From Gallionella sp. (GTDB lineage Bacteria > Pseudomonadota > Gammaproteobacteria > Burkholderiales > Gallionellaceae), in NCBI GenBank assembly GCA_029850565.1, contig JARCRR010000149.1:1-22516 (forward strand): a stretch of 22,516 nt of DNA. The letters are read 5' to 3'. Positions within the stretch are counted from its first letter, which is position 1. Every line of letters starts with the position of its first letter. Below are positions 1 through 6,091 of this stretch, piece after piece. The notes beneath the pieces are model-generated. The model was not told where the DNA came from, searched no databases, and saw only the letters and a list, made by a program, of their open reading frames with translations. The translations under genes were made by a program, and so were the position numbers.

Positions 1-141
1 GAGATGGTGATGCCGGGCGACAACGTCTCGATCACCGTGAACCTGATCAACCCGATCGCGATGGAAGAAGGTCTGCGCTTCGCTATCCGCGAAGGCGGTC
101 GTACCGTCGGTGCGGGTGTGGTTGCCAAGATCATCGAGTAA
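1..141 (+). CDS. tuf: elongation factor Tu, C-terminal end (partial)
   Basis: The window opens in frame inside EF-Tu, and only the last 46 codons plus a TAA stop are present. The fragment reads MVMPGDNV, then EEGLRFAIREGGRTVGAGVV, and ends AKIIE. This is the end of domain III of EF-Tu, the GTPase that brings aminoacyl-tRNA to the ribosomal A site. The copy directly upstream of rpsJ is normally the tuf gene that closes the str operon (rpsL-rpsG-fusA-tuf). The 3' end of the gene also carries the putative promoter of the following S10 operon. The identification is near certain; the 5' part lies outside the window. Confidence 0.97.
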   Translation, partial: EMVMPGDNVSITVNLINPIAMEEGLRFAIREGGRTVGAGVVAKIIE

Positions 142-150
142 AGATACAAT
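122..150 (+). promoter_or_regulatory. putative sigma70 promoter of the S10 operon
   Basis: TTGCCA (122-127), a 17-bp spacer and TACAAT (145-150) fit a sigma70 promoter. The -35 lies within the last codons of tuf and the -10 just after its stop. Transcription would start near 157, about 73 nt upstream of rpsJ. The call rests on consensus match, ideal spacing and position; no start site has been mapped. Confidence 0.6.
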
Positions 151-159
151 GCGCGCCCT

Positions 160-191
160 CGCGAGGCTGCGGCCTCGCGTTTTCGTTCTTT
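160..191 (+). terminator. hairpin with T-rich tail between tuf and rpsJ
   Basis: CGCGAGGC (160-167), loop TGCG and GCCTCGCG (172-179) form a perfect 8-bp GC-rich stem, followed by TTTTCGTTCTTT (180-191). This is an intrinsic terminator for the tuf/str transcript. It also lies only a few nucleotides after the predicted S10 operon start, so it would be the 5' end structure of that mRNA. A second small hairpin, GCGGT-TTT-ACCGC (198-210), sits just before the rpsJ ribosome binding site. Confidence 0.7.
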
Positions 192-229
192 AAACCAGCG
201 GTTTTACCGCGTAGAAGCAAGAGAAGATT

Positions 230-541
230 ATGCAAAGTCAAAAAATTCGCATTCGCCTCAAGGCGTTCGACTATCGTTTGATCGACCAATCCGCGCTGCA
301 AATCGTGGATACGGCAAAGCGCACAGGCGCTGTGGTCAAAGGACCGGTTCCCTTGCCAACCAAGATCGAGCGTTTCGATGTGTTGCGTTCGCCGCACGTG
401 AACAAGACTTCGCGTGATCAATTCGAGATTCGTACCCACTTGCGTTTGATGGACATCATCGATCCAACTGATAAGACGGTTGATGCCTTGATGAAGTTGG
501 ATCTGCCAGCAGGTGTGGATGTAGAGATCAAGTTGCAGTAA
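230..541 (+). CDS. rpsJ: 30S ribosomal protein uS10
   Basis: 103 residues, the usual length for uS10, which sits in the head of the 30S subunit. In known systems it also acts as NusE in NusB-containing antitermination complexes. Family landmarks are the start IRIRLKAFDYRLID (residues 7-20), GPVPLPT (38-44), the extended loop with SPHVNK (54-59) and RTHLRLMDI (68-76). AGAGAAG lies 5 nt before the ATG. It is the first gene of the S10 operon, preceded by a promoter and a hairpin leader. Nothing in the protein is unusual. Confidence 0.98.
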   Translation: MQSQKIRIRLKAFDYRLIDQSALQIVDTAKRTGAVVKGPVPLPTKIERFDVLRSPHVNKTSRDQFEIRTHLRLMDIIDPTDKTVDALMKLDLPAGVDVEIKLQ

Positions 542-578
542 TCGCTTTTCGTAGTTAGTAGTATTTGCAGTGCGGATC

Positions 579-600
579 GGTTGACCAATTGAAGTCAGCC
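579..600 (+). promoter_or_regulatory. hairpin in the rpsJ-rplC gap
   Basis: GGTTGAC (579-585) can pair with GTCAGCC (594-600) around an 8-nt loop, giving seven pairs including one G-U. It lies about 20 nt before the rplC start, just upstream of its ribosome binding site, in one of the few long gaps (79 nt) of the S10 operon. A regulatory or processing role is possible but unproven. It has no U-tract, so it is not a terminator. Confidence 0.35.
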
Positions 601-620
601 CCTTAATAAAGGAAATTAAA

Positions 621-1265
621 ATGAGTTTAGGACTTGTCGGTCGCAAGATTGGCATGACCCGTATCTTTACTGACGACGGTACATCGTTGCCAGTGACGGT
701 ATTGGACGTGTCCAACAATCGTGTCACCCAAATCAAAACTGCTTCCACCGATGGTTACAGTGCAGTGCAGGTCGCGTATGGTACGCGCCGTGCAAGCCGT
801 GTGACCAAGGCAGCTGCCGGGCATTACGCCAAGGCAGGTGTCGAGGCCGGTAGCGTGTTGAAAGAATTCACCGCTACGCCAGAGCAGCTCTCTGCGCTGA
901 CGTTGGGCGGAAATGTCGGCGTGGACCTGTTCCAGGTCGGTCAAAAAGTCGACGTGACTGGCGTGACGATCGGTAAAGGCTATGCCGGTACCATCAAGCG
1001 TCACCACTTCAAATCTGGCCGTGCAACCCACGGTAACTCCAAGTCGCATAACGTTCCGGGTTCCATCGGTATGGCGCAAGATCCGGGCCGCGTGTTCCCT
1101 GGTAAGCGCATGACCGGTCACTTGGGGGACGTACAGCGCACTGTGCAGAATCTCCAAATCGTTCGTATCGATGCTGAGCGCCAATTGATCTTGGTGCGTG
1201 GTGCCGTTCCTGGTGCGCCTGGTGGCGACGTGGTCGTGCGTCCGGCAGTGAAAGCGGGGGCATAA
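621..1265 (+). CDS. rplC: 50S ribosomal protein uL3
   Basis: 214 residues (about 209 in E. coli). uL3 is an early-assembly 50S protein whose long finger reaches toward the peptidyl-transferase centre. Visible are GLVGRKIGMTRIFT (4-17), KVDVTGVTIGKGYAGTIKR (109-127) and ATHGNSKSHNVPGSIG (135-150). Gln153 in GMAQDPG matches the glutamine that PrmB methylates in E. coli. AAAGGAAA precedes the ATG. The TAA stop shares its last A with the rplD ATG, so the two are probably translationally coupled. Confidence 0.98.
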   Translation: MSLGLVGRKIGMTRIFTDDGTSLPVTVLDVSNNRVTQIKTASTDGYSAVQVAYGTRRASRVTKAAAGHYAKAGVEAGSVLKEFTATPEQLSALTLGGNVGVDLFQVGQKVDVTGVTIGKGYAGTIKRHHFKSGRATHGNSKSHNVPGSIGMAQDPGRVFPGKRMTGHLGDVQRTVQNLQIVRIDAERQLILVRGAVPGAPGGDVVVRPAVKAGA

Positions 1266-1891
1266 TGGAACTGAAAGTCATCAACGAAAACGGCAAGGCT
1301 GGTGCGAGCATGAACGCATCCGACGACTTGTTCGGTCGCGAGTACAACGAAGCGCTGGTGCATCAACTGGTGACGGCTTACCAAGCCAATGCTCGTTCTG
1401 CCAACAGCAAACAAAAGGGTCGTAGCGAGATTGCTAAATCTACCCGCAAACCATTCGCGCAAAAGGGTACAGGTCGTGCTCGTGCGGGTATGGCGTCCAG
1501 CCCATTGTGGCGCGGTGGTGGTAAGATTTTCCCGAACAGCCCGGATCAAAACTACACACAAAAGATCAACCGCAAGATGTATCGCGCCGGTCTGGCTTCC
1601 ATCTTCTCCAAGCTGGTGAGCGATGGTCGTTTGAGCGTGATCGACGCGTTGTCGGTCTCCGCACCTAAGACCAAATTGTTGGCTGACAAGATCAAGGGCA
1701 TGGGTCTGCAAGACGCTCGCCTGTTGATCATCACCGACAGCATCGATGAGAACCTGTATCTGTCGTCGCGCAATCTGCCAAACGTTTTGGTGGTCGAGGC
1801 TCATCAAGCTGACCCAGTCAGTCTGGTGCGTTTCTCCAACGTTTTGGTGACACGTAACGCGATTGCGAAAATCGAGGAGTTGCTGGCATGA
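1265..1891 (+). CDS. rplD: 50S ribosomal protein uL4
   Basis: 208 residues. uL4 has a globular Rossmann-like body and a long loop that lines the peptide exit tunnel. The loop is recognisable at about residues 45-91, with QKGTGRARAG (66-75) and PLWRGGGKIFPN after it. In E. coli L4 also represses its own operon through the S10 leader and a terminator hairpin. That leader type is largely gammaproteobacterial, so regulation here cannot be assumed. The start overlaps the rplC stop by one base, and the end overlaps rplW by 4 nt (ATGA). Confidence 0.98.
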   Translation: MELKVINENGKAGASMNASDDLFGREYNEALVHQLVTAYQANARSANSKQKGRSEIAKSTRKPFAQKGTGRARAGMASSPLWRGGGKIFPNSPDQNYTQKINRKMYRAGLASIFSKLVSDGRLSVIDALSVSAPKTKLLADKIKGMGLQDARLLIITDSIDENLYLSSRNLPNVLVVEAHQADPVSLVRFSNVLVTRNAIAKIEELLA

Positions 1892-2205
1892 GCACACCAA
1901 AATTCAATGAAGAGCGTTTGCTGAACATCTTGCTGGCTCCGCAAATTTCCGAAAAGGCGACCTTTGTTGCTGAAAAGAGCGAGCAGGTGATTTTCCGTGT
2001 CGTGAATGATGCGACTAAGCCGGAAGTGAAGGCGGCTGTCGAGAAGTTGTTCAACGTCACCGTGGATAGCGTGCAGATCAGCAATGTCAAAGGCAAGCAA
2101 AAACGTTTCGGTCGCTCCATCGGTCGTCGTCAAGACTGGAAGAAAGCCTACGTATGTTTGGCGGCTGGTCAGGAGATCAACTTTGCCGCAAGTGAGCAGG
2201 GGTAA
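1888..2205 (+). CDS. rplW: 50S ribosomal protein uL23
   Basis: 105 residues. uL23 sits at the tunnel exit and is the docking site for trigger factor and the signal recognition particle in bacteria. The start ERLLNILLAPQISEKATF (9-26) contains the conserved glutamate of the docking surface (Glu22). The basic loop SNVKGKQKRFGRSIGRR (65-81) binds 23S rRNA. GAGGAG lies upstream inside rplD, and ATGA overlaps the rplD stop. The stop TAA falls within the GGGGTAA motif that serves as rplB ribosome binding region. Confidence 0.98.
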   Translation: MSTPKFNEERLLNILLAPQISEKATFVAEKSEQVIFRVVNDATKPEVKAAVEKLFNVTVDSVQISNVKGKQKRFGRSIGRRQDWKKAYVCLAAGQEINFAASEQG

Positions 2206-2208
2206 AAC

Positions 2209-3036
2209 ATGGCACTGATTAAACTAAAACCAACTTCTCCTGGTACACGTGCCGTTGTGCGCGTGGTCAACAAGGAATTGCATAAGGGTAAACCTGAAGC
2301 TTCTTTGCTGGAGAAGAAGACTCGCACCGCAGGCCGTAACAACAACGGCCATATCACTACCCGTCATATGGGCGGTGGACACAAGAAACATTACCGTATC
2401 GTTGACTTCAAGCGCGATAAGGATGGCATCCCAGCGAAGGTCGAGCATTTGGAATACGACCCTAACCGCACTGCGCACTTGGCATTGCTGGTGTACGCAG
2501 ACGGTGAGCGCCGTTACATCATCGCGCCTAAGGGGGTTTCCGCGGGTGCGCAACTGATCAGCGGCTCCGAAGCGCCGATCAAGGCGGGCAATGCGTTGCC
2601 GCTGCGTAACATCCCGGTCGGTTCGACCATCCATGCGATCGAGATGTTGCCTGGCAAAGGTGCTCAGTTGGCGCGTTCCGCAGGCGCATCCGTGCAACTG
2701 TTGGCGCGTGAAGGCAGCTACGCTCAATTGCGTTTGCGTTCCGGCGAGATACGTAAGGTACACATCGACTGTCGCGCCACTTTGGGCGAAGTCGGTAACG
2801 GCGAGCACTCTCTGCGTTCCATCGGTAAGGCCGGTGCGAATCGTTGGCGCGGTATCCGCCCAACAGTGCGCGGTGTGGTGATGAACCCGGTCGACCACCC
2901 GCACGGTGGTGGTGAGGGTAAGACCGCAGCAGGTCGTCATCCAGTCAGTCCATGGGGTGTACCAGCCAAGGGCTTCCGTACACGTCGCAACAAGCGTACT
3001 AGCGGCATGATCGTGCGCCGTCGCTTTCAGGCTTAA
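2209..3036 (+). CDS. rplB: 50S ribosomal protein uL2
   Basis: 275 residues, one of the most conserved 50S proteins, needed for subunit joining and close to the peptidyl-transferase centre. The signature MNPVDHPHGGGEGKTAAGRH includes His230, the counterpart of E. coli His229. N-terminal landmarks are TAGRNNNGHITTRHMGGGHK (40-59) and YDPNRTAHLALL (83-94). A GGGG ribosome binding site sits just before the upstream stop codon, 3 nt from rplW. Start, length and C-terminus (RTSGMIVRRR) all agree with the family. Confidence 0.98.
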   Translation: MALIKLKPTSPGTRAVVRVVNKELHKGKPEASLLEKKTRTAGRNNNGHITTRHMGGGHKKHYRIVDFKRDKDGIPAKVEHLEYDPNRTAHLALLVYADGERRYIIAPKGVSAGAQLISGSEAPIKAGNALPLRNIPVGSTIHAIEMLPGKGAQLARSAGASVQLLAREGSYAQLRLRSGEIRKVHIDCRATLGEVGNGEHSLRSIGKAGANRWRGIRPTVRGVVMNPVDHPHGGGEGKTAAGRHPVSPWGVPAKGFRTRRNKRTSGMIVRRRFQA

Positions 3037-3049
3037 GGGGTAATCAGAT

Positions 3050-3331
3050 ATGGCACGTTCAATCAAAAAAGGCCCGTTCGTCGACCTGCATCTGCTGAAG
3101 AAGGTGGAAGCAGTTCGTGCAACCAACGACAAGCGTCCAGTCAAGACATGGTCGCGTCGTTCTACCGTGTTGCCTGACTTCGTCGGCTTGACCATCGCTG
3201 TGCATAACGGCAAACAACATGTACCGGTCTATGTTTCCGAAAACATGGTTGGCCATAAGCTTGGTGAATTTTCTTTGACCCGCACCTTCAAAGGTCACGC
3301 TGCTGATAAAAAAGCAGTCGCCAAGAAATAA
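3050..3331 (+). CDS. rpsS: 30S ribosomal protein uS19
   Basis: 93 residues. uS19 binds the 16S rRNA 3' domain in the 30S head, next to uS13, near the A-site finger bridge. MARSIKKGPFVDLHLL at the N-terminus, WSRRSTVLPDFVG (34-46), IAVHNGKQHVPVY and MVGHKLGEFSLTRTF are all family-typical. An AAGGGG ribosome binding region precedes the ATG, 13 nt after rplB. The lysine-rich tail (AADKKAVAKK) is normal. Confidence 0.98.
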   Translation: MARSIKKGPFVDLHLLKKVEAVRATNDKRPVKTWSRRSTVLPDFVGLTIAVHNGKQHVPVYVSENMVGHKLGEFSLTRTFKGHAADKKAVAKK

Positions 3332-3340
3332 GGAGACATG

Positions 3341-3670
3341 ATGAGTACAAAAGCAGTCATTCGTGGTGTTCGCATCTCAGCACAGAAGACACGCCTGGTC
3401 GCTGACCAGATTCGTGGACTCCCTGTTGCGCAAGCGCTGAACATCCTTGCCTTCAGCCCTAAGAAAGCCGGTGGCATTCTTAAGAAAGCTTTGGATTCCG
3501 CGATCGCCAACGCCGAGCATAACGACGGTGCTGATATCGATGAGTTGAAAGTCTCCACCATTTACGTGGACAAGGGCACTTCTCTGAAACGCATGATCCC
3601 GCGCGCCAAGGGCCGTGGTACAGGCATCGAGAAGCAATCTTGCCACATCACGATCATCGTCGGGAGCTAA
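3341..3670 (+). CDS. rplV: 50S ribosomal protein uL22
   Basis: 109 residues from the second of two adjacent ATG codons (3338 and 3341). The second is preferred because AGGAG at 3331-3335 then has a 5-nt spacer instead of 2. uL22 spans the 50S subunit, and its beta-hairpin lines the exit tunnel. The hairpin region is SLKRMIPRAKGRGTGIEKQS (81-100), containing the LKR that aligns with the MKR deleted in known macrolide-resistant E. coli. No deletion is seen here. The stop sits in GTCGGGAGCTAA, which is repeated before rplP. Confidence 0.97.
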   Translation: MSTKAVIRGVRISAQKTRLVADQIRGLPVAQALNILAFSPKKAGGILKKALDSAIANAEHNDGADIDELKVSTIYVDKGTSLKRMIPRAKGRGTGIEKQSCHITIIVGS

Positions 3671-3673
3671 GCC

Positions 3674-4387
3674 ATGGGTCAGAAAATTCATCCAATCGGA
3701 TTTCGCCTGAGCGTCCAAAAGAACTGGACATCCAAGTGGTATTCCAACACCAAGCACTTTTCGGAGTTGTTGCTGAAAGACATCGAAGTTCGTGACTATC
3801 TGAAGAAGAAGCTGGCAGGCGCTGGCGTTTCCAAGATTGTTATCGAACGTCCTGCCAAGAACGCCAAGATCACCATCTACACAGCACGTCCAGGTGTGGT
3901 GATCGGCAAGAAAGGTGAAGATATCGAGCATCTGCGCAACGAGCTGAAGAAGCGTATGGGTTTGCCGGACGTTGGTCTGAACATCGAAGAAGTACGCAAG
4001 CCTGAGATCGATGCGCAACTGATTTCTGAGTCCATCACTCAGCAGTTGGAAAAACGCATCATGTTCCGTCGTGCAATGAAGCGCGCTATGCAGAACGCTA
4101 TGCGTCTGGGTGCGCAAGGCATCAAAATCATGAGCGGCGGCCGTCTGAACGGTATCGAGATCGCGCGCACCGAGTGGTATCGCGAAGGCCGTGTGCCATT
4201 GCATACACTGCGTGCTGACATCGACTATGGCTTCTCTGAAGCAAAGACAACCTACGGCATCATCGGTGTCAAGGTCTGGGTCTACAAAGGCGATGCAAAT
4301 TCACAGCAAGAAGTCGCGGCACCAGTAGCGGCTGAGCCAGAAAAGAAAGTAAGAAAGTCGGGAGCTAAACATGCTACAGCCAGCTAG
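3674..4387 (+). CDS. rpsC: 30S ribosomal protein uS3
   Basis: 237 residues (233 in E. coli). uS3 lies at the mRNA entry of the 30S subunit. GQKIHPIGFRL (2-12) opens the protein. The KH-type RNA-binding motif VVIGKKGEDIEHLR is at 75-88. Arg132, Arg133 and Lys136 in MFRRAMKRAMQNAMRLGAQG match the residues linked to mRNA helicase activity in E. coli. The C-terminal tail is charged and low in complexity. Its last codons overlap the first 17 nt of rplP in another frame, an unusually long overlap for this operon. Confidence 0.98.
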   Translation: MGQKIHPIGFRLSVQKNWTSKWYSNTKHFSELLLKDIEVRDYLKKKLAGAGVSKIVIERPAKNAKITIYTARPGVVIGKKGEDIEHLRNELKKRMGLPDVGLNIEEVRKPEIDAQLISESITQQLEKRIMFRRAMKRAMQNAMRLGAQGIKIMSGGRLNGIEIARTEWYREGRVPLHTLRADIDYGFSEAKTTYGIIGVKVWVYKGDANSQQEVAAPVAAEPEKKVRKSGAKHATAS

Positions 4388-4787
4388 AAGAAAGTACCGC
4401 AAAGAGCAAAAAGGCCGTAACACCGGCGTTGCTACGCGCGGCAATAAAGTAAGCTTCGGCGAATTCGGCCTCAAGGCCGTTGCGCGCGGTCGCTTGACCG
4501 CACGTCAGATCGAGGCGGCACGTCGTGCCATGACTCGCCACATCAAACGTGGCGGCCGTATCTGGATTCGTATCTTCCCGGACAAGCCGATCTCACAAAA
4601 GCCTGCCGAAGTCCGTATGGGTAACGGTAAGGGTAATCCGGAGTACTACGTTGCCGAGATTCGTCCAGGCAAGATGTTGTACGAGATGGACGGTGTGGAT
4701 GAGAAGTTGGCGCGCGAAGCGTTCTTGTTGGCCTCTGCAAAATTGCCGATCGCCACGACATTTGTAGTTAGACAGGTAGGGGCGTGA
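4371..4787 (+). CDS. rplP: 50S ribosomal protein uL16
   Basis: 138 residues. uL16 is a late-assembly protein that helps place tRNA in the A site. MLQPARRKYRKEQKGRNTG starts it, followed by GRLTARQIEAARRAMTRHIK and IWIRIFPDKPI. PAEVRMGNGKGNPEYYVA contains the arginine hydroxylated by RoxA/YcfD in E. coli. The ribosome binding site GGGAG lies inside the 3' end of rpsC, and the first 17 nt overlap rpsC. The start is fixed by the invariant MLQP. Confidence 0.98.
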   Translation: MLQPARRKYRKEQKGRNTGVATRGNKVSFGEFGLKAVARGRLTARQIEAARRAMTRHIKRGGRIWIRIFPDKPISQKPAEVRMGNGKGNPEYYVAEIRPGKMLYEMDGVDEKLAREAFLLASAKLPIATTFVVRQVGA

Positions 4788-4789
4788 TC

Positions 4790-4984
4790 ATGAAGGCGAG
4801 TGAACTGAAGAACAAATCGGTAGCCGATCTGCAAGCGGAACTGCTGTCCTTGAATAAGGCGCAGTTCGGTATGCGTATGCAATTGGCGACACAACAACTG
4901 AGCAACACGAGCCAGTTGAGCAAAGTCCGTCGTGACATCGCGCGTGTAAAAACAGTATTGACTGAAAAAGGTGTGCAGCAATGA
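4790..4984 (+). CDS. rpmC: 50S ribosomal protein uL29
   Basis: 64 residues from the ATG at 4790 (MKASELKNKSVADLQ), the standard N-terminus of this small two-helix protein at the tunnel exit next to uL23. An in-frame GTG two codons upstream overlaps the rplP stop. It is rejected because AGGGG has good spacing to the ATG and the family begins MK.SEL. FGMRMQLATQQLSNTSQL.KVRRDIARVKTVL is the conserved second half. The ATGA at the end overlaps the rpsQ start. Confidence 0.97.
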   Translation: MKASELKNKSVADLQAELLSLNKAQFGMRMQLATQQLSNTSQLSKVRRDIARVKTVLTEKGVQQ

Positions 4985-5244
4985 GCGAAACCACTCTGAA
5001 ACGTGCGCTGACTGGAACAGTGGTCAGCAACAAGATGGACAAGACCGTCACTGTGTTGGTTGAGCGCAAGGTCAAGCACCCAGTCTTGGGCAAGATCGTC
5101 CGTGTTTCCAAGAAATACCACGCTCATGCCGAAAACAACGAATTCGGTCAAGGCGATGTGGTCACTATCGAAGAGACACGTCCGCTGTCCAAGACTAAGT
5201 CTTGGCGCGTGACCAAGCTGATTGAGAAAGCTCAAGAAGCATAA
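4981..5244 (+). CDS. rpsQ: 30S ribosomal protein uS17
   Basis: 87 residues. uS17 is an OB-fold protein that binds early to the 5' domain of 16S rRNA. Visible are TGTVVSNKMDKTVTVLVER (11-29), KHPVLGKIVRVSKKYHAHAENN and the EETRPLSKTKSWRV motif near the end. The ATG overlaps the rpmC stop (ATGA), so translation is probably coupled. It is the last gene of the S10 operon. A 136-nt gap with a promoter and a structured leader follows. Confidence 0.98.
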   Translation: MSETTLKRALTGTVVSNKMDKTVTVLVERKVKHPVLGKIVRVSKKYHAHAENNEFGQGDVVTIEETRPLSKTKSWRVTKLIEKAQEA

Positions 5245-5259
5245 TTTTTCATTTAGTGC

Positions 5260-5288
5260 TTGCGCATGACGGCAAGTTTGAATAGAAT
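5260..5288 (+). promoter_or_regulatory. putative sigma70 promoter of the spc operon
   Basis: TTGCGC (5260-5265), a 17-bp spacer and TAGAAT (5283-5288) lie in the rpsQ-rplN gap, where an spc operon promoter is expected. Transcription would start near 5295. The -35 overlaps a weak hairpin (CTTGC, 8-nt loop, GCAAG, 5259-5276), so no strong terminator separates it from the S10 operon and read-through is likely. Confidence 0.6.
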
Positions 5289-5307
5289 GCGCGGCTTCGT
5301 TTCACCG

Positions 5308-5360
5308 TCGCTTGCGGCGGCCTAACCCGAACGGGTTCCAAAACTAGCCGCCGCGGGCGG
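5308..5360 (+). promoter_or_regulatory. nested stem-loop leader upstream of rplN
   Basis: The arm at 5308-5321 pairs with 5347-5360 to give a 14-bp stem (11 Watson-Crick pairs, 3 G-U). Its 25-nt loop holds a second hairpin, AACCC-GAAC-GGGTT (5324-5337). The structure ends about 10 nt before the rplN ribosome binding site (TTGGAG, 5368-5373) and would lie within the 5' leader of the spc transcript. It has no U-tract, so it is not a terminator. A role as a protein-binding or stability element is inferred. Confidence 0.5.
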
Positions 5361-5380
5361 ACAAAGTTGGAGATTGATAA

Positions 5381-5749
5381 ATGATACAAATGCAGTCTGT
5401 TTTGAATGTGGCTGACAACACTGGTGCACGCTCTGTTATGTGCATCAAGGTGTTGGGCGGTTCCAAGCGTCGTTACGCTAGCGTAGGCGATGTGATCAAG
5501 GTCAGCATCCGTGATGCCGCTCCTCGTTCGCGCGTCAAAAAAGGCGAAGTGTACAGCGCTGTCGTGGTGCGTACTGCTAAGGGCGTTCGCCGTTCTGATG
5601 GTTCTTTGATCAAGTTCGACGGCAATGCTGCGGTGTTGTTGAACAACAAGTTGGAGCCGATCGGAACGCGTATTTTCGGACCGGTCACTCGTGAGTTGCG
5701 CACAGAGCGCTTCATGAAGATCGTTTCTCTGGCACCGGAAGTGCTGTAA
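5381..5749 (+). CDS. rplN: 50S ribosomal protein uL14
   Basis: 122 residues, exactly the usual length. uL14 is a beta-barrel protein on the 50S interface that contacts 16S rRNA and is the known docking site of the silencing factor RsfS. MIQMQSVLNVADNTGARSV opens it. VKKGEVYSAVVVRT, RRSDGSLIKFDGNAAVLLNN and IGTRIFGPVTRELR follow. It is the first gene of the spc operon, behind a promoter and a nested hairpin. GGAG has an 8-nt spacer to the ATG. Confidence 0.98.
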   Translation: MIQMQSVLNVADNTGARSVMCIKVLGGSKRRYASVGDVIKVSIRDAAPRSRVKKGEVYSAVVVRTAKGVRRSDGSLIKFDGNAAVLLNNKLEPIGTRIFGPVTRELRTERFMKIVSLAPEVL

Positions 5750-5769
5750 GCGATAGTCGAGGATAAATC

Positions 5770-6081
5770 ATGCGCAAGATTAAAAAGAACGACGATGTGA
5801 TCGTCTTGGCCGGTAAAGACAAAGGTAATCGCGGTAGCGTGCTGAGCGTTGCTGATGACTTTGTTTTGGTGAGTGGCATCAATAAAGTCAAGAAGCACCA
5901 GAAGCCGAATCCGGTGAAGGGTACGACTGGCGGTATCGTGGAAATCGAGAAGCCTATCCATATTTCCAATATCGCCATCTATAACGCGGCTGCCAAGAAG
6001 GCGGATCGTGTTGGCGTGAAGTCGCTGGAGGACGGTCGCAAAGTGCGCGTGTTCAAGTCCAGTGGCGAAGTAATTGCGTAA
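5770..6081 (+). CDS. rplX: 50S ribosomal protein uL24
   Basis: 103 residues. uL24 is an assembly initiator for the 50S subunit and lies near the tunnel exit. The N-terminal KOW motif is clear (KKNDDVIVLAGKDKGNRGSV, about residues 5-24). It is followed by VSGINKVKKHQKPNP and GGIVEIEKPIHISNIAIYN. A GAGGA ribosome binding site lies 8 nt before the ATG. Length and ends are ordinary for the family. Confidence 0.98.
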   Translation: MRKIKKNDDVIVLAGKDKGNRGSVLSVADDFVLVSGINKVKKHQKPNPVKGTTGGIVEIEKPIHISNIAIYNAAAKKADRVGVKSLEDGRKVRVFKSSGEVIA

Positions 6082-6091
6082 GGGGTAACAC

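Noticed and set aside
2224..3213. 329-codon open frame on the minus strand across rplB and rpsS
   Set aside because: Shadow of rplB in the antisense direction; low-complexity composition and no ribosome binding site.
5259..5276. Terminator at the end of the S10 operon
   Set aside because: Only a 5-bp stem with an 8-nt loop and a short TTT tail; it overlaps the -35 of the next promoter. Too weak to call.
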